This document shows, piece after piece, positions 1 to 11,750 of a DNA stretch of 64,000 nt. The stretch is taken from assembly GCF_000003815.2 (NCBI RefSeq), contig NC_049991.1, positions 4,191,948-4,255,947 on the forward strand, read 5' to 3'. Below the pieces are notes generated by a model, which saw nothing but the letters and a program-made list of their open reading frames with translations, did not search any database and was not told the DNA's origin. Within the stretch, counting starts at the first letter, position 1. Each line of letters opens with the position of its first letter. This stretch comes from Branchiostoma floridae (lineage: Eukaryota > Chordata > Leptocardii > Amphioxiformes > Branchiostomatidae). A program made the translations under genes and the position numbers.

Positions 1-360
1 GTCGTTAAATTTACTGTGGTAGTTGGTAGTTCTTGAATACCATCACTCCATTGACTGATACTTTTTACCTTGTCAATATTTCCTGTGCCTGCAGGATCGT
101 TTGCATTACATGTTGTTGCATTGGTTATCATATCATTTCCTTCATCAATAATTGTTCTTACGTGTACATATATGCCTGTAGTCATGTTTTAACCTTAGTG
201 TTTCTGCAAGTCATATCATTTATTTCTTATGCTGGTATTACCACACAACCTAATAAAAGCCATATTCATCTGTAAATGTTATAATTATTTAGTGATAGAA
301 TTTTAGAACATCTCTAATATCACCACCATCTACTCGTGTTGTTGACTTCCTGTTTTTCAG

Positions 361-764
361 TATGCTACCGTAAAGGTTACACATTGTGGCGAGGAATCTG
401 CTACAAGGCTTTCAACATGTTAAAGTCCTTCAGCGATGCGGCCACGATCTGTAAACGAAGTAAAGACGGCGGCACCCTCGCCATGCCTCGTGACGCTGAG
501 ACCAACGATTTCCTGATCTCCCTGCACAACGCCGTGCACGACGGTTATGCCTTCTGGTTCGGCCTGCACGATCAGCGCGAAGAGGGAAGCTTTGAGTGGG
601 TGGATGGTTCTGCACTTGGAAATTACAGCTCCTGGTATCCGGAAGAACCAGACAACGATGGGGGCGACGAAGATTGCGTTCTTTACTCCGGAGACAAGTG
701 GCGCGATTTCATGTGCACCAAGAGGTTTCACTTCATATGCCAGGCTGTTCCAAGTACTTCCTAA
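361..764 (+). CDS. C-type lectin domain protein, terminal exon (partial gene)
   Basis: The exon follows a polypyrimidine-AG acceptor at 359-360, enters at the second base of a codon and stops at TAA 762-764. It encodes a nearly complete long-form C-type lectin domain with six cysteines at the expected spacing. A WFGL motif stands where WIGL is usual, then EPD at the sugar/calcium-site position, then a WRD motif (usual WND), a cysteine and the final FICQ. EPD differs from the classical EPN (mannose-type) and QPD (galactose-type) motifs, so sugar preference cannot be assigned. The family binds carbohydrates or proteins extracellularly. Upstream exons (signal peptide, other domains) are not visible and probably lie left of the window. 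An AATAAA follows at 892-897. Domain identity is secure; gene architecture is unknown. Confidence 0.88.
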
Positions 765-891
765 AGCCGCGCCACTTCTTAAAAACTTTCTGTCTAGTAA
801 ACAGGGCATTGTTTATCATATATATTCACCATGTCAAGCAAAGGACTACAGACGGTACAATGGTGCCTGACCAACCGCAGTAGAACTAACC

Positions 892-897
892 AATAAA
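892..897 (+). promoter_or_regulatory. Polyadenylation signal of the lectin gene
   Basis: A canonical AATAAA lies 128 bases after the lectin stop codon, which fits a short 3' UTR. No other canonical signal was noticed closer to the stop. Confidence 0.5.
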
Positions 898-907
898 ACG
901 TGAAACC

Positions 908-2224
908 TGACATTATAGCAACAGGTCAAATGATTGTTTCCTAAAAATGTTAACACTTTGCCTAGTAGAAAACCGACAGAAAAAATAGTGAATGGTTACC
1001 AAAGAAAATGATCACTTATTGTACAATAGAAGTAACGTCTCAATTTATATAACGAGTAAATTATATTATCTTTTTTTTTGCATTTGTCAGGAGTTTCTTT
1101 ACGGAAAGAACATTCTAGAAAGGGAAAACTCCTAGTTTGACTGTTCAATTTCTGTTTCTTGGGCGTTTCTTGCACTATGCTGCATACACAGGATAGCCAA
1201 AATGATATCTTTAACTAAGGCATTGAGCCTTAAGGCAATTTTTATAGTAGGCTTATTTCGTTTTGTTGCAGTAAATAGACGGAAAAAGTGCTTGTTACCA
1301 AAACATGTTCAAGACTGTGTCGATGAATGAAAAAACTATTTTTACACAACCATTGCTTTATTCAAACCAACGTTTCGGTGACCATCTGTCACCTTCTTCA
1401 GGGCAATTCTGACTGGCGGTGACAGACGGATACCAAAACGTCGGTGTGAATAAAGCAAAGGTTGTGTAAAAAGAGTCTTTTTATTCAGTGATGTACCAAC
1501 CTGATGAAACTATTCACCGAAGACTTTGTCGAGTAATAAAACGAACAGCTGAAGAAAAAGTGAATGGTCAACAAAGCAAAGAATCAGCTATCGTAGTAGG
1601 CTGACGTAACACAAAAAAAGTGCCAGAACTGACCGCTGGTATGCATTCATTTGTTAGAAGTTCCTTAAAACTTGTGACGAACCCTATGTATAAGAGTGTT
1701 TTGCTGTTCTCCAAAGCTTGTATTGTAGGCTGACTTTGCTTGATGGTAGAAAGCTGCCTTCGTTTCTCTGCGTTGGTAGAATAAATTATAGAAAAAATAG
1801 AGATAGAGAGGGTCATTCTGTGAATAAGGTCGACGGAGTTTGACTGAAAATTTAAAGGGTCAGTTCCTAAAGTTTAATTCAGTGTTGGAACATGGAAGTA
1901 AAGTGTTAGCAATTTTTTTTTCTATACTACCTTCGTTTTGTTGTAGTAAATGGACGAGAAAAAAAAGTGCCAGTACTGGCTGCTGGTATTTAATGATGGA
2001 AGTTCCTTTGTTACAAACCTTAACCATCTTATAGACTCTTGTTTAACGTTTGTATACTGTGCTCATTTGAGCCTGGACCATTGAAGAAGCCACGTTAGTG
2101 AAACCAGTCTCAGACTGAATAATAGTTGTAAACCGGGAATCTGTAACTCCAGCTGTCTTACTTAGGGGTGACTGTGGTTAAAAAAATGTTAGCGTGAGGA
2201 TTAGTACGCTGCCAGCTAAACAAT
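908..2224. other. Non-coding stretch between the lectin gene and the receptor-unit ghost
   Basis: AT-rich sequence without a convincing coding region. The only structure I can support is the foldback element at 1329-1512. No receptor coding remnant is visible just upstream of the receptor-type 3' flank that starts near 2225. Confidence 0.5.
1329..1512. repeat. Foldback relic of a Penelope-like retroelement tail with hammerhead-like core
   Basis: Two arms are imperfect reverse complements: about 1340-1403 and 1412-1470. Read on the minus strand, 1371-1401 gives CTGAAGA, then one extra A, a six-pair stem (GGTGAC with GTCACC) and GAAACG, the order of a hammerhead ribozyme core. Such cores are known in the terminal repeats of Penelope-like elements. 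The segment after the right arm, with ACCAACCTGATGAAACTA, recurs after the similar element at 33.3-33.65 kb and in a relic at 12.2 kb. The extra A before the stem means catalytic activity is uncertain. Confidence 0.55.
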
Positions 2225-2458
2225 GTTATTTTAAATTCATTAACTTGCAGATGGCGATAGATGTTTGTTTACTATTTTGTTCAAACGTCCGTGCTTATGT
2301 AAAATTTGATTGGCGTGTTGCAATGTTAGATTGGTTAGAGATTTTGTTTTCATAGACACAATGTTACATGAAAAGATGTCATCATTTATGAAGAAAATGT
2401 GTGCTAAAGTTCCGCAGTTACTGACAGTTTTCTGGGATGTGAAAAGAAATGTTATTTT
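2225..2458 (+). pseudogene. 3' flank of a lost LRR receptor unit (left piece)
   Basis: This stretch matches the sequence downstream of the frameshifted receptor (about 19690-19880). Both have a GATGGCGA-type start, a TGTTGCARTGTTAG block, an ATCATTTATGAAGA block and a CCGCAGTTACTG block. The homology stops at 2458 and resumes at about 13235, where sequence equivalent to 19890 onwards continues. It is therefore the 3' part of a fourth array unit whose coding region is absent or unrecognisable, split by the inverted-repeat-bounded segment 2459-13230. Confidence 0.65.
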
Positions 2459-2980
2459 AACAGCCTCCAGTTTAATTCTGCTGTTCCAGTTTAATTCCTG
2501 ACAGACCTCCCATATCTCAGCAACTATATACACAGATGGGCTGATATCACGTAGTATAGGTAAAAATGATGTAAGAAATACGTAGCCGCCATTGATGACC
2601 CCCTGGGGATTAGTCCAGTTATGCATAATTATGCATAAATATGCATAATTATGCATAACCATTCTTAGAGTTATGCATAATTATGCATAATTATGCATAA
2701 GGTTTCTTGGGGTTATGCATAATTATGCATAATTCTTCTTAGGTTTATGCATAATTATGCATAATAGTTTTTATTGCATGATAGTAATAAAGCGTACAGC
2801 GTTTCCAATGGTGATTATGCTTCACTATGTTAACCATGATTCATTTACCGGTAGCTTTGCTGTCGTCATGTATGGTCTAGTGTAGAGGTACCGTAGGTTC
2901 TGGAGGACCTTTGTTATAATCTACAAGCAGGTTTTGCGCTGGCATTGATAGTACATGTATCATAAGTTTGGGAAAGAGTT
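2459..2980 (+). repeat. Left long inverted repeat of the 10.8 kb segment
   Basis: It matches 12725-13230 in reverse complement over its whole length. Outermost are about 155 bases of unique sequence, then the ATGCATAA minisatellite (2618-2765), then about 200 bases of unique sequence ending at GGGAAAGAGTT. The two arms differ by point changes and by unit number in the minisatellite. Confidence 0.85.
2618..2765. repeat. Minisatellite of palindromic TTATGCATAA units
   Basis: Eleven copies of ATGCATAA fall in four blocks of 4, 3, 2 and 2 units, separated by 10-14 base spacers rich in TTCTTAG or GGTTTCTTGG. Each unit is itself palindromic, so both strands present the same motif. The counterpart in the other arm has ten copies. 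Confidence 0.85.
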
Positions 2981-3129
2981 ACACTAATGAAAGGAGTGTA
3001 ACTTTTCACCTGCGAAATTATATTTCTTCGTTTACTCCCATTAACATTCAGACAGTTATGTTATGTTTGCTCCTTCAAATGTCTTATCTGCAGCAGCAAC
3101 AGACAACACATTCTTTGACTTTTACTATG

Positions 3130-3306
3130 TACATGTATATTCAACGTCCTATCCTAGGTACTCATTTTCACCTGAGTTAAGTGAGGAAAGTTACTTAAAG
3201 TGCCTTTCCCAATGGCACAAGGTTGGTGACATGGCAAGGTTCGCACTCGCGACGTCTCGGTCTTGAGCCTAACATGCTGCCGCTGCGCCACGTGATCTCA
3301 CTTGTA
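3130..3306 (-). repeat. tRNA-derived SINE, minus strand
   Basis: On the minus strand a tRNA-like head (A-box-like GTGGCGCAGCGG near 3290; B-box-like GAGTGCGAACC) is followed by a body. The body contains a TTGTGCCATTGGGAAAGGC block, an ACTTTCCTCAC block and a GGTGAAAATGAGTACCTA block. The body matches the plus-strand copy at 4503-4800. This is a retroposed repeat, not a functional tRNA gene. Confidence 0.65.
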
Positions 3307-4502
3307 TTTCAGCAATTGTATTCCATCATTGGCTCAAGCACTGTCTTACTAATGCTTGTAATACCAGCAGACCTCTACACCAGTAGCTACTTCACAAGGC
3401 CTCTTGTTTACCTAAGATCATTTTGTAAGTAGCCATGGCAAATTAGTTTGTCTCAAAGTAATCCCATGAGCCCCCTTGCTGTGAGGAAACTAGAACACAT
3501 TCAGGCAGAAGGCCCACATTCCCAGTGAGAATGCCATGAAATTGCCATGTAATCACAGGTCCATGCATGGTCAATCTTTAAGACTCAAGAACCTGTGCAG
3601 TGCCTTTTTTCTTCAAATTATTTCTGCTTAAATGTGTCTACTTGTCTACTTTTGCATGTGCCATACAACAATAAAACAGCCTATGTGTAGCTGCTGAGTA
3701 AAAACACATGGTCATACAATGTATGTCTACTGAATGCAGGCCCTCTTGTAGGGGGTCTTGGGGGAATGCCACTTCTGTCAAGAGATGGTGCATTGATCAT
3801 ACTTTTGTGGCACCTTGGGTGTGTGGGAGAAAGAATCCTGCTCATATTATGTAGCTAAATAGGCAGCACGTCTGAGGGCAGAGGGCATAAGGTAATATAC
3901 ATGAGATTTACCTTGTAAATCAAGCATTTGATATGAAGAAATAATAGTCTTGTAGTGCTTAATTTTGTTTGGGTAAAATTTACCAGTAGGATCACCTCTC
4001 ACTTTTCAGAGTGAAGTTTTATCGTACCAAGCCGATAAACAAAGCCTTTTTGTGACTTGATAATGTGGAAAAGAGAAAAACCCTGGAACACCCACTTTGG
4101 GCTTTGGGTAACACCAGAAGCTGGTATCATCATAGCAGCTGTTCTCTGTTTACTTAAAGGATTACTATTCTGACACAGCATGAGCCATGACAGATGAGCT
4201 TGTTTCAAATGCACTTCATTGACACATATACATATAACCTGGTCAATGACAAGTTTGCCCAAGGCTACTTGCACTACACATTGAGCCCATCAGCTATAGA
4301 TTGAGTCACATTTAGTTGAATGTGACAGGATGTGTCCCTAGCTTCCTGCATTCCAAGAACTTTCCATAAAATTGCAAATTCACAGTGTGTCAGCAAAGAG
4401 TTGTTCTTGTATGAAAGGATGTTCCACATGCCATTTACAATCTTTCATTAAAATAGTTGATAAATTGCAGATGAAGAAGCATTGTACTGTAGGATCACAT
4501 GT

Positions 4503-4800
4503 GTAATCGGCAGCGCTTTGGGCTCAGGCAAAGAGGTCCTGTGTTCGAAACCTGCCATGTCATTTATCTTGTGCCCTTGGGAAAGACACTTAACACAACT
4601 TTCCTCACCTCACTCAGGTGAAAGATGAGTACCTAAGCTTTGGCTAGAACTGTCCCTTGGATAGGACGTTAACTGGAGGTCCCTTGTTTGGGGAGAGCCA
4701 TATCCCAGGCAAGTAAGAGCCTGAACCAACCCCCCACACTTATCAAAAAGAGTAGGGGACCTTCCCAGTGTGAGTGGATCAAACTATTCTGTCTAGATGG
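4503..4800 (+). repeat. tRNA-derived SINE, plus strand
   Basis: The head has a B-box (GTTCGAAACC) near 4545. The body is shared with 3130-3306: a TTGTGCCCTTGGGAAAGAC block, an ACTTTCCTCAC block and a GATAGGACGTTAA block. Its 3' part (cttatcaaaaagagtaggg) resembles the SINE tail at 45.1-45.3 kb. Confidence 0.65.
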
Positions 4801-5334
4801 GGTACTACGGTACCTGGTATTCCCGGAGTAGCCTCGTAGCCCCTGCTTCGCCTATTGAGTCAGTGAGCCGAACTCGCTAAAGCTCTATGTTTCTGACTTT
4901 AGGAGAAGAGATGCTGCTACAGTGAACGTAGTTCGGTGCCTGCAAGTGGTCAATGGACTGAGCAAACTCGTTTAAAAAAATCAGTGATCCATTCCACACT
5001 TCCCTTTGAGAAAACTAGGACATGTTTCAGATTCACTGGGGGTGTATAGTTTACTTTTATACACAAAGTTTCAAATGCAGTGTCTTCTCGTTAGTCCAAT
5101 GTACCCAATTATAACAATATAGTGAACCATTAAAGATCCAAACAACTATTGCAAGAAACCAAAACCTCTATTTATTCTATATGTAGATCTGTGTTATATT
5201 TGTCTTATGTACTGGGCCTTCACGCTGAAACCAAATTAGCAGGAATCAAGCAGAACCAGCTGGAATGAAGTATTTGCAAAATTCGTGCCACATTCGGGGC
5301 CATTCCAAGTAGGAATTCCAAATGGACCTTATAT

Positions 5335-5805
5335 CCCCTTCACATGAGAAGGAATGAGCCAAAATGCCGTCAGAATGAAAAGTTTGTTCTATTCTTGGGA
5401 ATTCGTACTGTATTCGAGAAATTCTTACTGCATTCCGGATATTCTTTTGGCCACATTCGGACAGGATTCAAAATGGCTTGCCATTTCAGTTCTCCATCGA
5501 ATGAGATAAGAATGTTTCGAATAATGTTGGAATGCCGCATAATGCGGTCATACTGCAGTTAGAATAGTTTGAATACACTTAGAAACCACTTTGAATGCCA
5601 TTTGATATTTCTCCACTTCGAATGCACCTTCACGGTTTTTAATATGTCAAAAACTTTCGGGCCAGCCAAAAGAACGGGCACAAATAGCTGGAATGCAGTA
5701 AGGATGTCTGGATCACACTACAAATTGCCAGGAATATGTCAGGAATAGCAAAGAATTTTCATTCCGACGGCATTCCGGCTGATTCTTGCTATCGTGTGAA
5801 GGGGG
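5335..5805. mobile_element. Non-autonomous foldback element with ~48 bp imperfect terminal inverted repeats
   Basis: The left end starts CCCCTTCACATGAGAAGGAATG and the right end is its imperfect reverse complement, ending ATCGTGTGAAGGGGG; the similarity covers about 48 bases. The interior is full of GGAATNC/GNATTCC words and has no credible coding region. The words continue into 5215-5334, so a related, older copy may abut on the left. Superfamily not assigned. Confidence 0.6.
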
Positions 5806-7484
5806 CTCAAAGGAAAACACTTTATTCTGTACTTTTAACATTACACCATCAACATTTTAAAGGGGGCTCACAGAAGTACTAGTATTAAGCAATTTGCCAT
5901 TAAAATATAAATTTGAAAGTAGACTGTTCATTAATCTACATGTGGAGAAGGCACTATGACTTAATCGATTCAAAACAGAGCTTCATAATGGACATATTGA
6001 ATACTATAGGTATTGGTATGCATCAGAATGATACAGCTACCTGGAAGCTTTCCCCAAAGGGAAAACCACTGGGAAGGGGCAGACATGTAAGTCTCAGACA
6101 TGTAAAGCTAGATATTGAAACATTCTTAAGTTTGTAACCTTCAGAAACCCTGTCCTTATTATCGATTCCTGTTAAGTGTTAATTTTGTAAAATCATTTCA
6201 ATCAAAAGTAAAGTTGTTGAAACAGAAATATTTTACAGGGCTAATTACAAAACACATTCAAATGAATGATGTACTTGTGTACAGTTGCTACTCGGGAATC
6301 AAAGTTGCCAATAACTTTTTTCAATTGTATTGAATCAACAACCTTCAGATAACAACTTTTCACCATCTCAATGTACATATCCTAATTTGGTAAGGGGGAT
6401 ACACCCTGCAAGATTGTTTTTGTACCACTCCCTGTGGTGACCCTTGGCCAGCCAAACCATAGATAATTGATCTACCATGCACCCTGCCCAGGTTTTCAGT
6501 TGGCCATCTCAGACCAGAAAGCAGATGCTGAGCTGGAAGACACTGATTTTTATCCTTCAGTGCTGGAAATACGTACTGGGTGCATGTGCACCAAATTTAG
6601 AACTGTGCACCCATTTTTTCGTAGGTTTACGTAATGAAAAGATATCAACATATACTGGTATGCAGCATATTCTTCTAAACTGTTAGAAAGAAAATTAAAT
6701 GTCTGCCATATCAAGAATTTGAACCATTAGGGTTTATCGAAGTTATCAATGCTGCAAGTTAACTCCACCATTGTTTTAGTAATATATCTTAGCATTTTTG
6801 GACAACATGCAGAAATTGTATTATAATTTCAATTTTACAATGATATTACATTGACACTTTTCTGCTTGTTTTTTTTTTTAAATAATAACTTAAGTTGGCT
6901 AAAAAAACATTTTGTGAATTATTCCTTTCCAGTTTTCTTACTAATGTTTTTTATGAACAAATTAAGCACGAGTATAAAAAATTAAATGAACAGAATGAAG
7001 TCTGAGTAGGTTTTTCGGGCATTTTACTATTTATGTGGTGCATCCCAATTCTTTTAGTTTAAAATTTTAGGTTGGGTTCACAAGTGCACCTAATCCCAAA
7101 AATGAATTTCAAGCTGTCATTTCTCCATTTTATGAAAGTTTTTCCCAGTTCCTAAAATGACACTTGAACCTAAAGATCTTCAGAGACCAGTGTTGTCATT
7201 TTCATGAGGTGTTGCAGACTGGGGAGTGGGATCTGTAGATCAGACTGATACATTGTTTGTATGTACTGCATCTTGTACCCTACACTCACACTGAGACCAT
7301 CTGCTCTTGGCTGACATGTGAGGATGGTGATATTTTGTTCTGGGTGGTGTTGTCATGCCATGGTGTAGGGGTGGGGGTTGCTTGTCTCTCTAGTGCTCAG
7401 TGAGCCTCTTTTTAAAAGCCTTTTCTGTCTCACCAGCATACTGCTGGGCATCACAGTCTTGAAAAGTGATATTATAATACATGT

Positions 7485-7712
7485 TTGATGTCTGTTTTTG
7501 CCCCAAATCTCATACCTAGCAGTCCCCTTCAGAGGTCCTCCTACAGAAACAACAGGGCCGGGTCACTGGGGTCAGCTGAAAACCCCAAGAAACCTTGGCT
7601 GCAGCCACCCGTGAAATTTCAACTTAAGAGATGCATTCCTGAGAATGCTCAAATTACAGGGGAGAGAAGGCCAGGGAAAGTGGCCATACCATTCTATCTG
7701 TATCATATTTAA
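7485..7712 (+). other. Short open frame, possible orphan or captured exon
   Basis: An open frame of about 60 residues rich in Pro, Lys and Arg follows a plausible 3' splice site (CATACCTAG at 7510-7518). It ends near an A-rich tract. I recognise no family and see no partner exons, so this is a low-confidence candidate inside the 10.8 kb segment and may be chance. Confidence 0.15.
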
Positions 7713-7816
7713 AAAAAAAAAAAAAAAAACTCAGATTCTATTTTCATAAAGCAATTACTAGTAATTGTCTAAATTTTGTCTGGAAAATACAAGAATCTGA
7801 GTTTTTTTTTTTTTAA
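7711..7816. repeat. Poly-A/poly-T ended hairpin
   Basis: A run of about 19 A and AACTCAGATTCT at the left is matched by AGAATCTGAGTT and a poly-T run at the right. The two form a stem of about 25-30 bases around an AT-rich loop with a TTACTAGTAA palindrome. It looks like a tiny foldback repeat. Confidence 0.6.
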
Positions 7817-8727
7817 TGTAGAGATAGATAATCAAAATTCAACAGAGTCATATGTTTCTGTTCAAATCTCCCCTACCCTCCCTGCCCATGCTGACTGGCA
7901 CTATGTTGAGGGCCAGTTGGTTGAGGGCATTATAGCTTTCTAAAATTGTATGAAAAGGGCATCAGTCTCTATTGCCTTAGTTAAGTTTCCCAGGTAGGTG
8001 CCCTCATGGAAGGGCAAACCCTTCCAATCTTCGAGTAGATGTAAGATCAGACTCAACTCAGTATTTTGACAATCTTTTGAGAAGTATTTTAATTTGCAAC
8101 ATGTAATACTCCTTTCTATAAGATTCTGCACTTCTTAATTTTTCCTACTTAGGAAGAGTTAAACCAGGAATAAATACCATACTTAAAAGATATTGCTTAC
8201 GTGCTTTACTTGTAAAAAAAACTAAAACAATGAAAACAGAGCCACTTACATCTGCTTGGAGATTAATGGATAAGGACCACAGTGTCACCAAGAGATCACC
8301 ACCCTTTTGAGTCCATGTGTTCTAAGGTTAATGAGAAGTTCCTACCAGTGACAGAAAAACTCTACTCTACTCTACACTACTCATTATCAAATCTCTAGGT
8401 AATTATCACAATCATGTAGTATTTATTGACTTGGTAAGGTTTCTAAATTAAACATTTGAAAAAGAAAAGGAAGATTTAATTAATTGTGCAAAATAGGACT
8501 CTGTAGTCTTTAAGTCTCATTGATGTTTCCAATAGGCACAGAAGGAAAGGTGATACTCAGTTGACCCCTTACCCTCTGGCACAGGCTGGAACCCATAGTT
8601 CCCTAGTGGTTTCTGGGCTGCTGGTGTAGCACACAATTGTGGACAGAATGCCTGATTCTGATCCTCTCTAATTAGTCAACTCCAAAATGATTTTTCTAGG
8701 CACCAACAGTTAGATTAAGACACATAA

Positions 8728-9234
8728 GGCCACAGCAAGTAAATTTTATGGATGACATCCGCGCGCTCATTAATTTTCGTCTGATTTCAGAAAAAAAACA
8801 AGAATTTTTTTTCTTCTTCATGGAAGGCCTAATAGATTAAAATGGGTAAAGGTTGTGTTGTAACCTAATCATTGAATGTAGAATTGACACTAGAGACTCT
8901 GTAGCATTGACTGTAGCTGCAAAGGTGCAACTTGATAGATAGTTGTAAACTATGGAAGCTATGAGTGTAGTTGCCAACATGGTTAATGATACCAGTCTAC
9001 CACACTAGTGTCACTTTAACTACACTGGTACACTTCTTAAATACAGGAATGAATGCCTTGTTGGCTGTGATGCCATATTTTGTCACTTCAACTTAGTTCA
9101 AGTCTTGTTACAACGTCTATTTTGAAAATTTGCCATCTTGTTTTTTTTACCCATCTTGTTTTTTTTTTTCGCCCTATCTCATTATTTTTGCAGTCTGCAG
9201 AGGATGTCATCCATAAAATTTACTTGCTATGGCC
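8728..9234. mobile_element. PIF/Harbinger-like MITE (507 bp) with TAA target duplication
   Basis: The terminal inverted repeats are about 34 bp, from the outer GGCCAYAGCAAGTAAATTTT into ATGGATGACATCC. They are flanked by TAA at 8725-8727 and 9235-9237. A TAA/TTA duplication is typical of PIF/Harbinger elements. A relative with the same inner TIR half lies at 15985-16837. There is no transposase in it. Confidence 0.75.
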
Positions 9235-9671
9235 TAAGATGGATTAAATAACTAAGTAGGAAGACAAAGACTGTTCTTGACTTCCTAGTTACATGTACAT
9301 ATATAATATTTTATCCATCTTATGTGTTGCCCTACCAAACTATCAGTTTTCAATGACTTTATATGAGCAATATCATAGGTACCATCATTACTTTCTTTAT
9401 TTTCCAACAACAATTGTAAATAGGAGGGTCTGGTATTGGCTGAACCTTGTTGTGACAAGCCCTAAGTGGGTAACCCCAGTGAGGACCAGTAACCAGGTGG
9501 GTGGAGCCATGACTAATCAATCCTCAAGCCAAGGAGGTTTGACTACTGGGTGGTACTATTGCCCTCTCCAGATCTCAGGCCAGACTTGGTGTTTCTACAG
9601 TTCAGAAACCTTATTTAGACATGTCCTACCAACTACATGTTCCAATTTTGTAACTGAGTAACTTTGATTGC

Positions 9672-11750
9672 ACAGAGCAAGAACATGGGGGATCCACTCC
9701 AACTACTAAACTCAGAGCATTAACTGCAACCCCAATAGTCTGTAGCAATATCAAAAAAAGTTCATTGGTTACTCTGGAAGTATATCTTTGCACCCCATTC
9801 ACAGACATGACATTGCTCCTTCTGGGTGGAGTGTACACATATAACTTAACAAGTATAAAGGCAATAAGAAAAAAGGGATGTGTACAACCAAATCTATCTC
9901 CCAACTGCATAAAAAAACAGCACTTTATTGCTAGAAGCGAATAGAACTTGTATAAGTTGGCACTTTTGTAAGTGTGTTAAATTTCCTCCAGATAAGTTTA
10001 AATTACTTTTATGCTATAAAGTATCAGGACACACTGTAATGTCAGATTCTGCAGACACCTCTGCTTTAGCAGTGGTCGGTAACTTGCACACTTGCAAATG
10101 CAACCACTTTCTTTGCTTGGCGCAGCCTGATTCTGTGACAGAGGTAGCACAGTGCACAGCCTGAAATTTTACAGTTTTACCCAACCTTTGTGCATAAGCC
10201 TTTGTTTTATTTCTTTATAAGATAAAAAATTAAGAAGGTACATGTAACTGGAAGAAAAAATAATGGATATATTAAGTAGCTGATTTGAGGAAAATAAAAA
10301 CTTGGAAGTGGGGCAACCTGAAATGTTGATGGCGCAACCTGGCTTTTGACTCAGGTTGTAGCCTAGGCAACAAGGCTGAAAAAAGGATTTTGAGTACTGG
10401 CTTTAGGCATGTGACACTCCCCTGCTTTAGATTTATACATGTACAATGCACATCATAATTAAGATGATACATTTTTTCATCTAGCTATAGGGCTTATTCA
10501 CGTGACGTCATCACCCCTTCCCTCTGAGCGCGGCCATTTTGGTGTACCATCACTACAGCAGAGTTCCTCGGTATCTGAAGGTCTCTAAATCTGAGAAAAG
10601 TGAAGTTGTTTGCCCGCTGTTTGACTATACAAAGAGCCTCCAACCTCACGTCATATCTTCGCTACAAAAATCGGTTGGAAATTATCCATATTTCATCATT
10701 GAGGGACATTTTGCAGAAATCCAGTGAGTCACTTTACGAGTATGGCAACAGTGACAGTGGAGTCCATTCATCTTGTCTTAGTTTGGAGTATTTGGTTCTG
10801 TGAATGACTTTCTGCACACTCAGTTCAAAGCGTACAGGACTTACAACAACTTGTTGAAAAGTCCTTGTGGCAACTTAGTACCTGGACAAATACAGAGTGT
10901 AGGATGAGATTTTAGTTGATAGAAAGTGCGTTGTCATCTGGAAAGTTCGCCCTGACATTCTAAAGTTGGACTATCACAGTGAGAACCAGTCCTGTGTCAA
11001 GACGGGACCATTTTGAGTGCCGCAGTTTTTGTTTACACACAGTAAGCAATGCTGCATCTTGTACTAGACTACTCTTGTTTTTGTTTCATGGAAATTCATC
11101 AAAGAACTAGGGGACATGCTCTTCCTGTCGTTTATGGACTCTGCTGTTTCAGTGTTTGTCTGTCTTTCTTTTAGGTTCCTGCTTCTAGAGTGGATTGTAG
11201 GTCAGTATCACCGGAAATGGGTACCCGTGGACATTGAAACTAGCCTATCGTTTGCTTGAATGTCCAGATACAAAATGTCTACTACACACGTGAACATTGA
11301 TTATCACAGTCCAACTGGTTAGATCCGCTCTACGTATTGCAGAAATCTAGTTTTGCTTCCGACTGATCACAGTAGTGTTTTGGAATTTCCCTTTGTATGT
11401 TCATTACCGCGCGGTTTTGACGAGAAAATCGCGAAACAAATCTTACTGTTACCCAATTTGTGTGCGCTTTACCAGTGCAGAACCAACATCCCACGGCAGA
11501 AGAAAGCACTCAGTGATTATGAAACTAAATGTTTTGAAGGGAAATTGTACATTGCTTGGGAAATATTTCAAGTTTTACAAGGAGAGTTGCATAGGGCCCC
11601 ATTGCAGGCGGGCGGACTGTGGTATACCAAAATGGCCGACTTCGCTCATTGCTATGGCGTCCGATTAGTTGCTAGGGGGAGGATCACGTGATTGAATAAG
11701 CCCTATAGCATTGTAAGCCTTGGAGTGGATCCCCCATGTTCTTGCTCTGA
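9672..11750. repeat. Inverted pair of a ~30 bp sequence surrounding another TIR element
   Basis: AGAGCAAGAACATGGGGGAT with CCACTCCAA (about 9677-9706) recurs in reverse complement at about 11723-11753, with weaker similarity extending outwards. The pair brackets the element at 10484-11708. It may mark the ends of a larger nested element or an inversion. Confidence 0.45.
10484..11708. mobile_element. TIR-bounded element (~1.2 kb), superfamily unassigned
   Basis: The ends are perfect 17-bp inverted repeats: GCTATAGGGCTTATTCA at the left and its complement at the right. Inner similarity includes a GGCCATTTTGGTRTACC block at both ends. If the TATA at each outer edge is a target duplication, the element proper is 10490-11703. 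Short open frames at 10539-10727 and 11353-11691 match no family I recognise, so it could be a decayed autonomous copy or a MITE. Confidence 0.6.

Noticed and set aside
2618-2765. Regularly spaced repeats resembling a CRISPR array
   Set aside because: Units are 10-base palindromes without unique spacers of constant length, the block recurs inverted in the other arm, and the genome is clearly animal.
3200-3306. Possible tRNA gene on the minus strand
   Set aside because: A- and B-box-like words exist, but cloverleaf pairing looks poor and the sequence runs into a SINE body shared with 4503-4800.
9293-9661. 122-codon open frame
   Set aside because: No recognisable domain, no splice context, and composition like the surrounding non-coding DNA.
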